Part shown: positions 17,320 through 26,443 of the stretch, piece after piece
How positions within the stretch are numbered: position 1 is the first letter of the stretch
How the letters are laid out: each line of letters opens with the position of its first letter
Position numbers and translations under genes: made by a program
NCBI RefSeq assembly: GCF_004803755.1
Contig: NZ_CP032311.1
Span: 3,240,501-3,304,500, forward strand
From: Pseudomonas sp. DG56-2
Lineage (GTDB): Bacteria; Pseudomonadota; Gammaproteobacteria; Pseudomonadales; Pseudomonadaceae
Length of the DNA stretch: 64,000 nucleotides
Reading direction: 5' to 3'
The notes under the pieces: model-generated
What the model saw: the letters and a program-made list of their open reading frames with translations, nothing else
The model's database searches: none
Told to the model about the DNA's origin: nothing

Positions 17320-19851
17320 TCAGTTCAGGCCCAGTTGCTTGGCCCTGGCCACCGCCTGGGTGCGGCGCTCCACACCAAGTTTGAAGTTAATCCGCTGGGC
17401 GTGGGTTTTCACCGTGTGCAAGGAGATAAACAGGCTTTCGGCAATTTGCTGGTTGGAGAACCCCTGGGCGATAAGCTTGAGGACGTCCATTTCCCGCCGA
17501 CTCAACAATGCAGCGGGTTCACTTTCATTGCTGTTGGCTTCGCCGGCCCAGCGCGCCAGCGCCGGGTTGCGCAAGGCAAATGCACGCTCGACACTCGCCA
17601 AGCCCATGTGCCTGGCTTGAGCAAGCGCATCCAGCAGCGTTTGCTTGGCCTGTGCGGGCTTGTTGGCGGCGTGCAATGCCTCGGCGAGGCTGAATCCCAC
17701 TTCGCAGGCCAGGGCGCGGCGACCTTGCTGCTGCGCCAGCGCGTGCAACTGCACAAGCGGGTCCAGGGCCGGCTCGATCACGTTGGTGGCAATGCTCGAT
17801 TGCAGTTGCACCAGGTACAAGCGCAGGTGCAGATCAGGTGCGCCGTAGGGTGAATAGCTCAAAGCGGCCTTGGGTAACGCGGCCAGTGCTTTCTCCACTT
17901 GCGCCGCGCGGCCTTGGCGCAACCAGAGGCGTGCCTTGGCCCGCAGCACCAAGCCCTGGTACAGCGTTTCGTTGATCAGGTTGTACTGCATAGCGCGCTC
18001 GGCATCGGAAATCCGCGAAAACGCACGAGACAGATCGCCCTGCACAGCATCGAGTTCGGCCAGGCCCAAGTACCCCCAGAATGCTGCAGGGTCTTCGCAC
18101 AACTGGCACTCCTGCATCCCCGCGTGAAACGCCTGTTCTGCCTCCGGATAACGTCCCAACTGCACCAGGATAGACGCCATGCGCAGTTGTACCCGCCCGC
18201 GCATGGGGCTCGCTTCAGCACCCCAGGCATTTGACAACTCGGTGTACAGACGCTTGAGCAAGGTCTCGGCACGCAGCAGTTCACCGCGAATTTCCAATAG
18301 TTTGACATGCCCCAGCGCCATTACGCTTTCCATTGCCAGACTGGCATGCTGGCGCGCCTGCTTGGTGGCCTGGCGGTTGAGTTCCAGGGCCTGATCCAGA
18401 TGCCCCGCAATCAGCGCCAACTCCACCAGCAATGCCATGCTGAATAGGCGCTGGCTCCACGACCGTTCGGGCAATTCGTCAACCGCCTCGCTCAGCCAAC
18501 GTTGAGCCTGTTCGCCCTGTCCTCGGTGAAAGGCAATATTGCCGCGCAGGGCCTTCCACTGGGCGATGAGTTCGAACTGACGGCCAGCATCAGGTTGCGG
18601 CACAAAGCGCGCCAGTTGCTCGGTGTAACTCTGGGCTTCGTCGAGTCGGCCGCTGAGCAGCAACGCCCAGGCATTGAGTATCAACAAGCGCGGGTTGCCG
18701 GTTAACAACTCAATCGGCAATTCACGGCGCCATTGCATCAGTTGCGCCAGACTGCGGCCCTGCAACAAGGAGTCGCCGGTAAAACGTTGCATCAGGCTGG
18801 CCGCCATCTCGGGTTGTTCGGCACGCACCGCGTACTCCAGCGCCAGACGGACGTTATCCTGGTTCACGTACCACTGGCAGGCCCGGCGAAACACAGCCTT
18901 GGCCAGGGTCTCTGGCAATTGTCCGGCCAGTGGCCCCTTGACCGCGGGATGCACTTGATAGACCTGGGCATCGCTGCGCACCGACTCGATGAACAACCCG
19001 CAAGCGCTCAGCTGCTCAAGCAAACCGGCACCTTCGCCGACGCCGAGTAGATGCTCGCACAAGCCTGCGTCGAAGTACGGAAGTTGCGCAAGGGTAAACA
19101 GGGCCTGACGCCACTGCTCGGGTAGGTCGTCGAGCAGCTCGCGGCGCAGATATTCGAACAGCACTGCATTGAGTGAATCGAAAGGCGGCGGTTCAGTCTG
19201 GGTTTTCAACGCCAGCACGTACAAGCGTATACCGGCGCACCAACCCTGCGAGTCCTTATGCACATCACTGATAACCGGCCACGACCAGTGCAGCATGCGT
19301 TGCTGCAACAGCTCGTGAAGTTCGTGCTCATTGAAACCAAGCTCGGCACTGCCTAACTCGAACAGATCACCATCGAGCAGCAACCGCGTCAGTTGCAAGG
19401 CCGGCCGGCGGCGGCAGGCCAACCACCAGTTGACGTGTGCGCCCGCGCCCAGGATCAACTCGTTGAGCAGCGCATCCAGGTCACTATCGGGCAGCCGCGG
19501 GTAGTCGTCGATCACCAACCACAAGCCGGGGCCGGCGTTGTCGAGTTGACGTTTGAGCTGCTGGGGGTCGCTGGCGGACACGCCCAGGGCCTGCGCCAAT
19601 TGTTGCCTGAAGGCCTCAGCACCAATGGCCTTGCCGCGGAGATTCAGATAGACCACTCGAGTATCTGCCGGGCAGTGCTGGGCACATTCACTCAACAGTG
19701 CACTTTTGCCGCTGCCCGCCGGGGCACAGAGCAAGCGCAAGCGGCACTGGGCGCTGAGCAGTGCCTCGCTCAGGCGCGGACGCGAAACGTGGCCCGGCGC
19801 GAGTCGGGCAAGACCGGCGAGGGAAGAAAAATGAGGGTTGGGCTGGGACAT
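17320..19851 (-). CDS. LuxR-family ATP-dependent (MalT-like) transcriptional activator
   Basis: An 843-residue regulator of the LAL/STAND class. A P-loop is at residues 43-50 (APAGSGKS), followed by an NTPase module, a long central TPR-like helical region (about 350-750), and a LuxR helix-turn-helix in the last about 62 residues (LLSRREMDVLKLIAQGFSNQQIAESLFISLHTVKTHAQRI). I place the start at 19851; the longer frame to 20070 runs into repeat copy B and its extension is repeat-derived. No strong ribosome site is visible. Regulators of this type often lie beside DUF1302/DUF1329 genes, which follow here, so they are a plausible target. Confidence 0.88.
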   Translation of the reverse strand: MSQPNPHFSSLAGLARLAPGHVSRPRLSEALLSAQCRLRLLCAPAGSGKSALLSECAQHCPADTRVVYLNLRGKAIGAEAFRQQLAQALGVSASDPQQLKRQLDNAGPGLWLVIDDYPRLPDSDLDALLNELILGAGAHVNWWLACRRRPALQLTRLLLDGDLFELGSAELGFNEHELHELLQQRMLHWSWPVISDVHKDSQGWCAGIRLYVLALKTQTEPPPFDSLNAVLFEYLRRELLDDLPEQWRQALFTLAQLPYFDAGLCEHLLGVGEGAGLLEQLSACGLFIESVRSDAQVYQVHPAVKGPLAGQLPETLAKAVFRRACQWYVNQDNVRLALEYAVRAEQPEMAASLMQRFTGDSLLQGRSLAQLMQWRRELPIELLTGNPRLLILNAWALLLSGRLDEAQSYTEQLARFVPQPDAGRQFELIAQWKALRGNIAFHRGQGEQAQRWLSEAVDELPERSWSQRLFSMALLVELALIAGHLDQALELNRQATKQARQHASLAMESVMALGHVKLLEIRGELLRAETLLKRLYTELSNAWGAEASPMRGRVQLRMASILVQLGRYPEAEQAFHAGMQECQLCEDPAAFWGYLGLAELDAVQGDLSRAFSRISDAERAMQYNLINETLYQGLVLRAKARLWLRQGRAAQVEKALAALPKAALSYSPYGAPDLHLRLYLVQLQSSIATNVIEPALDPLVQLHALAQQQGRRALACEVGFSLAEALHAANKPAQAKQTLLDALAQARHMGLASVERAFALRNPALARWAGEANSNESEPAALLSRREMDVLKLIAQGFSNQQIAESLFISLHTVKTHAQRINFKLGVERRTQAVARAKQLGLN

Positions 19852-20020
19852 TGGCACGTTCAATTTCTTGTTCTGTATACAAACATGGTGCAGACCACCG
19901 CGCGCCAACGCAAATTTTGATACAAAAAAAAGTTCTTCACGGAATCCCGGGGTATGAACTTTGGACTGGGCTGGGATTTGAGTTTGCGAGCTTATCCATT
20001 CAATGTGGCGCCGCTGTTGG

Positions 20021-20687
20021 CCAATTGCGTAGTCGGTGACACATACAACCAGGTGCTGATCCATTGGCATGGGCGGTTTGCAGTCACCTTTGCGCCCTTA
20101 CGGCGCATCCCTTTTGTCTTGGCAAAAGGAATCAAAACCGTGTGTCCCTGCATTCGGCCCTACGCTGCGCTCCGGGTCCCTTCGCTCCGGCATTGCTCCC
20201 GTCGGGACCGCACCGAAGGGCCGTCCTGGCCCTACGGTGCTCGCAGGCCATCCATGGCCTGCACCCGACTACGCAATACCTACACTCAGCCTACTGAAGG
20301 GACGATCCAGGTGTCTGAACTGGCGATGTACGAAACGCCAGATCAAAAGCAAAAGCTGCACACCAGCACCTCGCTGTTGCCGTTGCCGTTGCTGTGCTTC
20401 TACCTACACAAATCGTGCAGACGCCACAAATCGTCCCTTCAGTAGGCCGAATGGAACCCTTGCGTAGTGGGGCGACGGCCATGGATGGCCGGCGAGCGCC
20501 GCAGGGCCAGGGACGGCCCTTCGGCGCGGTCCCCACGGGAGCAAGGGTGGAATGAGGGAACCCGGAGCGCAGCGTAGGGCCGGATGCAGGGACAAGGGGT
20601 TTTGCCTACTTTTGCCCCGACAAAAGTGGGTCGCCGTAAGGGCGAAACCAGCCAGTAGTGCCACCCCATCAAACGGATATGCCCATC
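20021..20687 (+). repeat. Dispersed inverted-arm repeat, copy B (complete)
   Basis: The fullest copy in the window. The left arm runs from GTAGTCGGTGACACATAC (20029) to GAAGGGACGAT (20306). A spacer (20307-20429) holds a CTGTTGCCGTTGCCGTTG-type hexamer run near 20374. The right arm (20430-20687) starts ATCGTCCCTTCAG and ends near GGATATGCCCA. The right arm is a diverged reverse complement of the left: both hold the GGCCATCCATGGCC or GGCCATGGATGGCC word, the CCGAAGGGCCGTCC block or its reverse, the GGAGCGCAGCGTAGGGC block and the GACAAAAG word, in mirrored order. The element lies between the MalT-like gene and the terminator of the DUF1329 operon. No transposase is present. Confidence 0.88.
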
Positions 20688-20732
20688 GCCACTGGAGCCA
20701 CATTCCGCAGTTCCCGTGATTCCGTGAAGAAC

Positions 20733-20761
20733 CAAAAAAAAGGCAACCCAGAGTTGCCTTA
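20733..20761 (-). terminator. Intrinsic terminator of the DUF1302-DUF1329 operon
   Basis: On the minus strand AAGGCAAC-TCTGG-GTTGCCTT is followed by a long T run (20740-20734). It lies 62 bp after the DUF1329 stop and ends the leftward transcript. Confidence 0.85.
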
Positions 20762-20822
20762 AATACCAGCGTCGAACCTTTAACCGCTCCAGGAGGCATT
20801 CGCGGTCGCCTTGCTCAAGGCC

Positions 20823-22196
20823 TTAGCGAACCCCAGCCTGACGCAATGCTGCAGGGGTGTAGTTGGCTGCAACACTCTGGAAGCCGAACTCAATACTGCG
20901 CTTGGCTTCGTTCTTCAGGCCCACCACCGAATAACGGCCAGCCACCAGGTCGTAGAGAGTTTCAGCGGTATAGCCGGGTACCTGCTTGTGGTAGTACTGC
21001 TGGATATGCCCTTCCCCTACACGCCATAGTTGGCCACGACCGTCATAATGATCAACCTCGGCCAGTTCCCAGCTGTCTTCATCGAAGTACATGTGGCGTT
21101 TGGCATAGACGTGACGCTCGCTAGGTTTGAGTTTGGCGACCACGTCCCACACTCGGTGCAGCTCATAACGCGTCAGGTCCTGGTTGATGTGCCCCGCCTT
21201 GAGAATGTCGGCGTATTTGAGTGTCGGCGAGTCCAGCTTGTAGCTGTTGTATGGGATGTACATCTCTTTCTTGCCGACCAGTTCCCAGTCGTAGCGATCC
21301 GGCGCACCGTTGAACATGTCGTAGTTATCGGAGGTCGCCAGGCCATCAGCGGCCGTCGCCGGACCGTCGTATGCCACTTGCGGGGCGCGTCGTACCCGGC
21401 GTTGCCCGGCATTGTAGAGCCAGGCCAGGCGAGGCTCCTTGACCTGGTCGATGGTCTCGTGCACCAACAGTACGCTGCCGGCCAGGCGTGAAGGTGCTGT
21501 TACCCGCTGGATGAAGTAGAAGAGAATATTGCCGGCCTTGCTCTTGTCCTGATCCTTCAGCTCTGCTGGGTACGAAATTTCGTCCTCGAACTCAACCATG
21601 CTGAAGGCGCCGTTAGCCTGTGGTTGAACCCGCGTCATCAGGCGCTTGATGTTGCCGCCGCGATAACGGGTGGTGTGGTTCCACACCACTTCCACCCCGG
21701 ACTTGGGTTGTGGGAATGCGTAGTAACGGCTTTCGTTGAATCCCTTGAGGCCGTTGCCGCCATCGATCCCTTCGGTATTCAGCGCACTGAGCTTGGCAGC
21801 GGCATAAATTTCATCGGGTACTGCGGCGGTACGATGGGTTTTGTACACCGGGATCTTATAGGTCTGCGGGTAGCGCGCCAGCATCGCCAACTGTCCGGCG
21901 GAGAGCTTGTCCTTATATTGCGCGGCGTTTTGCGCAGTGATGGTAAACAGTGGCTTTTCGTCTGCAAACGGGTCAGCCAGAAAGCCCTTGCTGTCCACTG
22001 CGCCGGCGTTGGTGGGCAGGCCACCGGTCCAGGCCGGGATCGTGCCATCGGCGTTCCCGGCTTTCTCGGCGCCCAGGGGGGTCAGGCTGGTGCCGAGTTT
22101 CTCAGCTTCTTGAGGCGTGACGCTGGCCATGGCACTGCCGGCCAACAGACTGAGCAGCAAGGCACCGGTATGTATCAGGTATGGGTTGTTCGACAT
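20823..22196 (-). CDS. DUF1329 family exported protein
   Basis: A 457-residue protein with a signal peptide (hydrophobic TGALLLSLLAGSAMA, cleavage near residue 24), so it is periplasmic or outer-membrane associated. The family is related to LolA/LolB-like lipid-binding folds, and its function is not established. The start at 22196 has GAGG upstream; an earlier ATG at 22211 overlaps that site. It is 28 bp downstream of the DUF1302 gene, and the two families are commonly encoded together. A role in handling a hydrophobic substrate at the outer membrane is inferred; the divergent alkylsulfatase gene supports it. Confidence 0.9.
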   Translation of the reverse strand: MSNNPYLIHTGALLLSLLAGSAMASVTPQEAEKLGTSLTPLGAEKAGNADGTIPAWTGGLPTNAGAVDSKGFLADPFADEKPLFTITAQNAAQYKDKLSAGQLAMLARYPQTYKIPVYKTHRTAAVPDEIYAAAKLSALNTEGIDGGNGLKGFNESRYYAFPQPKSGVEVVWNHTTRYRGGNIKRLMTRVQPQANGAFSMVEFEDEISYPAELKDQDKSKAGNILFYFIQRVTAPSRLAGSVLLVHETIDQVKEPRLAWLYNAGQRRVRRAPQVAYDGPATAADGLATSDNYDMFNGAPDRYDWELVGKKEMYIPYNSYKLDSPTLKYADILKAGHINQDLTRYELHRVWDVVAKLKPSERHVYAKRHMYFDEDSWELAEVDHYDGRGQLWRVGEGHIQQYYHKQVPGYTAETLYDLVAGRYSVVGLKNEAKRSIEFGFQSVAANYTPAALRQAGVR

Positions 22197-22224
22197 GACT
22201 GTAATCCTCATTCGGTGTTGATGC

Positions 22225-24141
22225 TTAGAAGCTCATGCCCAGGCTGAGCGCCAGGAAATCGCGGTCAGTGGTGGTGTTGAAATCACCCCCAAAGAAGTTG
22301 GTGTAGGAAATACCTGCGCTGTAGGCATTCCGGTATTCGGCGTCCAGGCCGAGGCTGACTGCCTTGGCACCTTCGTTGAACAAGCCGTTGGGGCCATAAC
22401 CGTCAACGTCATGTGACCAGGCTACGCTCGGCTTGAGATTGACCCCGGCAAACACGTTGGAGTAATCCCAGATGGCTCTTGCGCGGTAACCCCATGAGGT
22501 GGTGGTGGCAAAGCCCTTGTCATTGCAGTATTTGCCCGTATTCACCGCTGCCGGAGTACCGCTATAGGTGCCGGTATTGATCGCCTGGCAAGAGGGTTGG
22601 CCACCGGTGAGTACCCCCGGCAGCGCACCTGGGCCATACACCGGATCACGGCCGTACCGTGCCTCGGAGGTTTTCTCCAATCCGCCGATGTGGGCCACGC
22701 CGATTTCCCCGATCAGAGTCAGGCGATCCGCCCCCATGATCTGATCGAAAAAGTGCGTGAAAGTGGTTTGCAGTTGAGTGATTTCCTTGCGGTTGTAGCC
22801 GTGCAGGGTACTGCCGGGAATCGATGCCGGGTCCCCGCCCAGCAGCGAGTACTGGCCAAACGGGGCAAACGCCGGATTCATCCCGGCAATGCCACGCACA
22901 CCGGCGTACAGCACATCGGTTGTATTCAGTTGCAGCGGCGCATTGGGGCGGTAGCTGATCTCACCGGACCAGGCCGTGCCGGTTGGTAAGGTAGTGGCAA
23001 AGCTCAGTCCGTACAGGCGGATATCTTCTGGGTACTCAATAAAGTACTGGCTGCCCCCGGCCACGTTGGCAATGGCGGCACCCGGGCGGGCCGCAGCCGG
23101 AATTCCGGGGACCGCACCGGCCAGCACTCCCGCTGATTGCTGGTAGTCGGCCTGACTGGCAGCCTGGGTACTGAAAAACGGGGCGCGGCTGTGGTAGTTC
23201 ATGAAGTAGGCGCCAAACTCGGTGTCCAGCGGTTCGAACATATAGCGCAGCGCCGCCCCCCACTGGCCGCTGTCGCGCGCATCATGGTCGCCGCCCCGCG
23301 GAATCACCACGCCCTCGCTTGTAGTCTGGTAACCCAGCAGTCCGCCAAACGCCCCAAGCTGCGGCGTCAGAACATTGAGGTTGCCGGTGCAACCGTCAGC
23401 GACCACGTCAGTCTGCGAAAAAAAGGTGCCGCAGTTATCAACCACGGTCTGGTCCCACTCCAGCTGATAAAAGGCTTCAGCAGACAGGCTGTCGGTCAGG
23501 CTCTGGGACACATAGAACATGTTGACCGGGATTAATCCCTCTTTGATCTCCGCCCCCGGACGGCGGAACGCCGAGACATCGACAGGGTTCACCGAGTTGA
23601 TGCTGTTCTGGATAAACGTACTCTCGCCCCAGCTCACTACCTGCTTGCCCAGGCGCACCGAACCGGGTTGCTCGCCAATGATGTAGTTGTGGTACACGAA
23701 GGCATCGAGCAGTTGCGCCCCGGAAGACTTGGCGCCTTCCTTGCGACCATGGTCGTCGATGTTCTTGAATGGGCGCTCTTCGTCCTTGAGTTCGAAGTCG
23801 TACCAGTACTTGCCGCGCACGAACACGCCGCTATCGCCGTACTTGAGTTCAAGGTCGTGGATCCCCTTGAAGATCTTCGAGAAGGTTTCACCCTGTTTGA
23901 AGTTAAGGTGCCCATCGTCACCGGTCTGCGAAAGCCCGGTGCCGCCGTTGTGACCGCCAATGTAGCCTTGGTGCGGGCTTTGCGTAGACCAACTGGCCCC
24001 CACCGACAGCGACGAATCAAGCTGCCCGTCGATTTCTCCGAGGGTGAAACTGACGGCCTGGGCTTGTCCGGCGACGCTTAAAGCGATAGTGCTGGCCAAG
24101 GCACTGAGTTGGAACCGTGCGCGTTTTATTGTTGTAGTCAT
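22225..24141 (-). CDS. DUF1302 family outer-membrane protein
   Basis: A 638-residue protein with a signal peptide ending AGQAQA near residue 29. The mature part is rich in alternating beta-strand patterns and ends with DRDFLALSLGMSF, a terminal phenylalanine usual for outer-membrane beta-barrels. Its role is not established; it may be a porin-like channel for hydrophobic compounds. It is the first gene of the leftward DUF1302-DUF1329 pair and is divergent from an alkylsulfatase gene, with 276 bp between them. Confidence 0.9.
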   Translation of the reverse strand: MTTTIKRARFQLSALASTIALSVAGQAQAVSFTLGEIDGQLDSSLSVGASWSTQSPHQGYIGGHNGGTGLSQTGDDGHLNFKQGETFSKIFKGIHDLELKYGDSGVFVRGKYWYDFELKDEERPFKNIDDHGRKEGAKSSGAQLLDAFVYHNYIIGEQPGSVRLGKQVVSWGESTFIQNSINSVNPVDVSAFRRPGAEIKEGLIPVNMFYVSQSLTDSLSAEAFYQLEWDQTVVDNCGTFFSQTDVVADGCTGNLNVLTPQLGAFGGLLGYQTTSEGVVIPRGGDHDARDSGQWGAALRYMFEPLDTEFGAYFMNYHSRAPFFSTQAASQADYQQSAGVLAGAVPGIPAAARPGAAIANVAGGSQYFIEYPEDIRLYGLSFATTLPTGTAWSGEISYRPNAPLQLNTTDVLYAGVRGIAGMNPAFAPFGQYSLLGGDPASIPGSTLHGYNRKEITQLQTTFTHFFDQIMGADRLTLIGEIGVAHIGGLEKTSEARYGRDPVYGPGALPGVLTGGQPSCQAINTGTYSGTPAAVNTGKYCNDKGFATTTSWGYRARAIWDYSNVFAGVNLKPSVAWSHDVDGYGPNGLFNEGAKAVSLGLDAEYRNAYSAGISYTNFFGGDFNTTTDRDFLALSLGMSF

Positions 24142-24417
24142 GCGACTAATCCCTGCTGTTTTCCAATCGGCGTGAATCGGTGGCCAACGCTAATGATTCA
24201 AGGATGCCGAGGTAACAGGCGAAGGAGTGATATTGGAATTCATCCCAAAGAGTGAGGGTTTTCGCAGCGTACGGACACCGTTCAGAGATCCCTCGCGCGC
24301 CGGGCAATGGCACAAGAGAATCATCCCCTGAGTCACTCTTTATCAGTATTGGAAGATGTAGACCGAGTACCTAAGGTGCGGGGTAGACATATTTGTCCCC
24401 TCAATCACAGGTGATTC
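24142..24417. other. Divergent promoter region, DUF1302 gene and alkylsulfatase gene
   Basis: These 276 bp must hold both promoters. The alkylsulfatase ATG is preceded by CACAGGTGATTC, an acceptable ribosome site. I see no strong palindrome or sigma-54 motif here. A site for the MalT-like regulator could lie here, but none can be recognised without a known consensus. Confidence 0.4.
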
Positions 24418-26397
24418 ATGTTCTCTACCCGATCGTCCAGGGCCCTTGCGATGGCAGCGGCATTACCCTGGTTTGCAGTGGCAGCCCATGCCGAGTCCCA
24501 GGCACCAAAGCCTGCCACCGAGGCCACTCGCCAGGCCAACGCTGCAGTACTCAAGGCGCTGCCGTTCAACGATCGCCAGGACTTCGAAGATGCCCAGCGT
24601 GGCCTTATCGCCCAGCCCAAGGAACTGAGCATCCGTGATGCCAATGGCAAAGTGGTCTGGGACATGGCGTCGTACCAGCGCTTCATCGGCTTGGACAAGG
24701 CCGCGCCCGACAGCGTCAACCCGAGCCTGTGGCGCATCGCGCAACTGAACATGCAGTACGGCTTGTTCAAGGTCACCGACAAGATCTACCAGGTGCGCGG
24801 CTATGACCTCTCCAACATCACCTTCATTGAAGGCCAGAGCGGTTGGATCGTGTTCGACCCCCTGCTTTCGGTCGAAGCCGCCAAGGCGGCATTGGCCCTG
24901 GTAGAGGAGCACCTGGGGAAAAAACCGATTGTCGCGGTCGTCTACAGTCACTCGCATGCCGACCACTTCGGCGGTGTTCGCGGCATCATCAATGAACAGG
25001 ACGTCAAGGACGGCAAGGTGCGGATAATTGCACCGCCTGACTTCGCCGAACATGCCGTCAGTGAGAACATCATCGCCGGCAACGCCATGTCGCGACGCGC
25101 GGTGTACATGTACGGTGCGATGCTGCCACGCAACGCCCAGGGTGGCGTGTCTGCCGGGCTCGGCCAGACCATTTCCACGGGCCAGATTTCGTTGATCCAT
25201 CCCACCGAGGAAGTTACCAGGACCGGCCAGGAGCTTACGGTTGACGGGGTAAAAATGGTGTTCCAGCTGACCCCTGGATCCGAAGCACCGACGGAAATGA
25301 ACACCTACTTCCCGCAGTTCAAGGCCTTGTGGATGGCCGAGAACGTCACCCGGCAGATGCACAACGTGTACACCTTGCGCGGTGCCGAAGTGCGCGACGC
25401 ACTGCAGTGGTCACACTTCATCGAACAAAGCCTGGAATTGTACGGTGACAAGGTCGATGTAGAGTTCCAGAGCCATCACTGGCCGACCTGGGGCAAGGAG
25501 CGCATTGAACGCTTTCTCGGTAAACAACGTGACCTTTACAAGTACATTCACGACCAGACCGTTCGCCTGATGAACGAAGGCTACAACGGCGAAGAGATTG
25601 CCGATGCGATCACCTTGCCACCGGAGCTGGATCAAGAGTGGTTCAACCGTGGTTACTACGGCACGCTGAAACACAATGCGCGAGCGGTGTATCAACGTTA
25701 CATGGGCTGGTACGACGCCAACCCTTCAAACCTGGACAACCTGCCGCCGGTGCCCGCCGCGAAGAAGTACGTCGAGTACATGGGCGGTTCGGCTGAGCTG
25801 CTGCACAAGGCTCGCCTCGACTTTGACAAAGGCGAATACCGCTGGGTCGCCGAAGCGCTCAAACATGCGGTATTTGCCGACCCGCACAACCAGCAGGCCA
25901 AGGAACTCCTGGCTGATACCTACGAGCAACTGGGCTATCAGGCCGAAGCCGGTCCTTGGCGCTCGGTGTACCTGCAAGGTGCCTATGAACTGCGCAATGG
26001 TGTGCCGCAAGGTGCGGGAATGAAAACAGCCAGCGCCGACATGATCCGCGCCATGACCCCGGAAATGCTCTTCGACTACCTGGCCGTACGTCTGAACGGC
26101 CCGGCAGCGGCAGGCAAGAAAATATCCCTCAACCTCAATTTCACCGACCTCGACAAGCACTACAACCTGCGGGTCGAGAACGGTGTCCTCAACTACCGCG
26201 ATCAGGCAGCCGACAACGCCGATGCCAGCCTGACCCTGAAGATGAGTACCCTGCTCGGTATCCAGATGGGCCAGGGAACCCTTGAGCAGAAAATCAAGGC
26301 AGGCGAGGTAAAACTGCAAGGCCAGCCGCAAGCGTTCAGCGACTTTACCGGCTTGCTGGACAACTTCAATTTCTGGTTCAACATCGTTACGCCCTAA
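24418..26397 (+). CDS. Alkyl/aryl-sulfatase of the metallo-beta-lactamase fold (SdsA1-like)
   Basis: A 659-residue secreted enzyme that cleaves sulfate from alkyl sulfates such as SDS, releasing an alcohol. The signal peptide ends AVAAHA near residue 25. The zinc motif HSHADH is at residues 178-183 (YSHSHADHFGG). A helical dimerisation region follows, and the last about 120 residues match the SCP2-like domain that binds the alkyl chain. Length equals that of known SdsA enzymes. It is divergent from the DUF1302/DUF1329 genes and near a MalT-like regulator, suggesting a surfactant or fatty-alcohol use locus. Confidence 0.92.
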   Translation: MFSTRSSRALAMAAALPWFAVAAHAESQAPKPATEATRQANAAVLKALPFNDRQDFEDAQRGLIAQPKELSIRDANGKVVWDMASYQRFIGLDKAAPDSVNPSLWRIAQLNMQYGLFKVTDKIYQVRGYDLSNITFIEGQSGWIVFDPLLSVEAAKAALALVEEHLGKKPIVAVVYSHSHADHFGGVRGIINEQDVKDGKVRIIAPPDFAEHAVSENIIAGNAMSRRAVYMYGAMLPRNAQGGVSAGLGQTISTGQISLIHPTEEVTRTGQELTVDGVKMVFQLTPGSEAPTEMNTYFPQFKALWMAENVTRQMHNVYTLRGAEVRDALQWSHFIEQSLELYGDKVDVEFQSHHWPTWGKERIERFLGKQRDLYKYIHDQTVRLMNEGYNGEEIADAITLPPELDQEWFNRGYYGTLKHNARAVYQRYMGWYDANPSNLDNLPPVPAAKKYVEYMGGSAELLHKARLDFDKGEYRWVAEALKHAVFADPHNQQAKELLADTYEQLGYQAEAGPWRSVYLQGAYELRNGVPQGAGMKTASADMIRAMTPEMLFDYLAVRLNGPAAAGKKISLNLNFTDLDKHYNLRVENGVLNYRDQAADNADASLTLKMSTLLGIQMGQGTLEQKIKAGEVKLQGQPQAFSDFTGLLDNFNFWFNIVTP

Positions 26398-26406
26398 ACC
26401 CGCCAA

Positions 26407-26436
26407 CTGCCCACCCTGCAACATCAGGGTGGGCAG
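26407..26436. terminator. Hairpin between convergent sulfatase and P-type ATPase genes
   Basis: A perfect 12-bp stem, CTGCCCACCCTG and CAGGGTGGGCAG, with loop CAACAT. No U-run follows on either strand, so it may block 3' decay or cause pausing. It serves both convergent genes by position. Confidence 0.6.
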
Positions 26437-26443
26437 CAGGTGC

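Noticed and set aside
19852..20070. N-terminal extension of the MalT-like regulator up to 20070
   Set aside because: The first residues come from repeat copy B, and the MalT-like domain begins well after 19851.
20307..20429. CRISPR array or retron at the repeat loci
   Set aside because: There are no regularly spaced identical repeats with unique spacers, and no cas or reverse transcriptase gene in the window.
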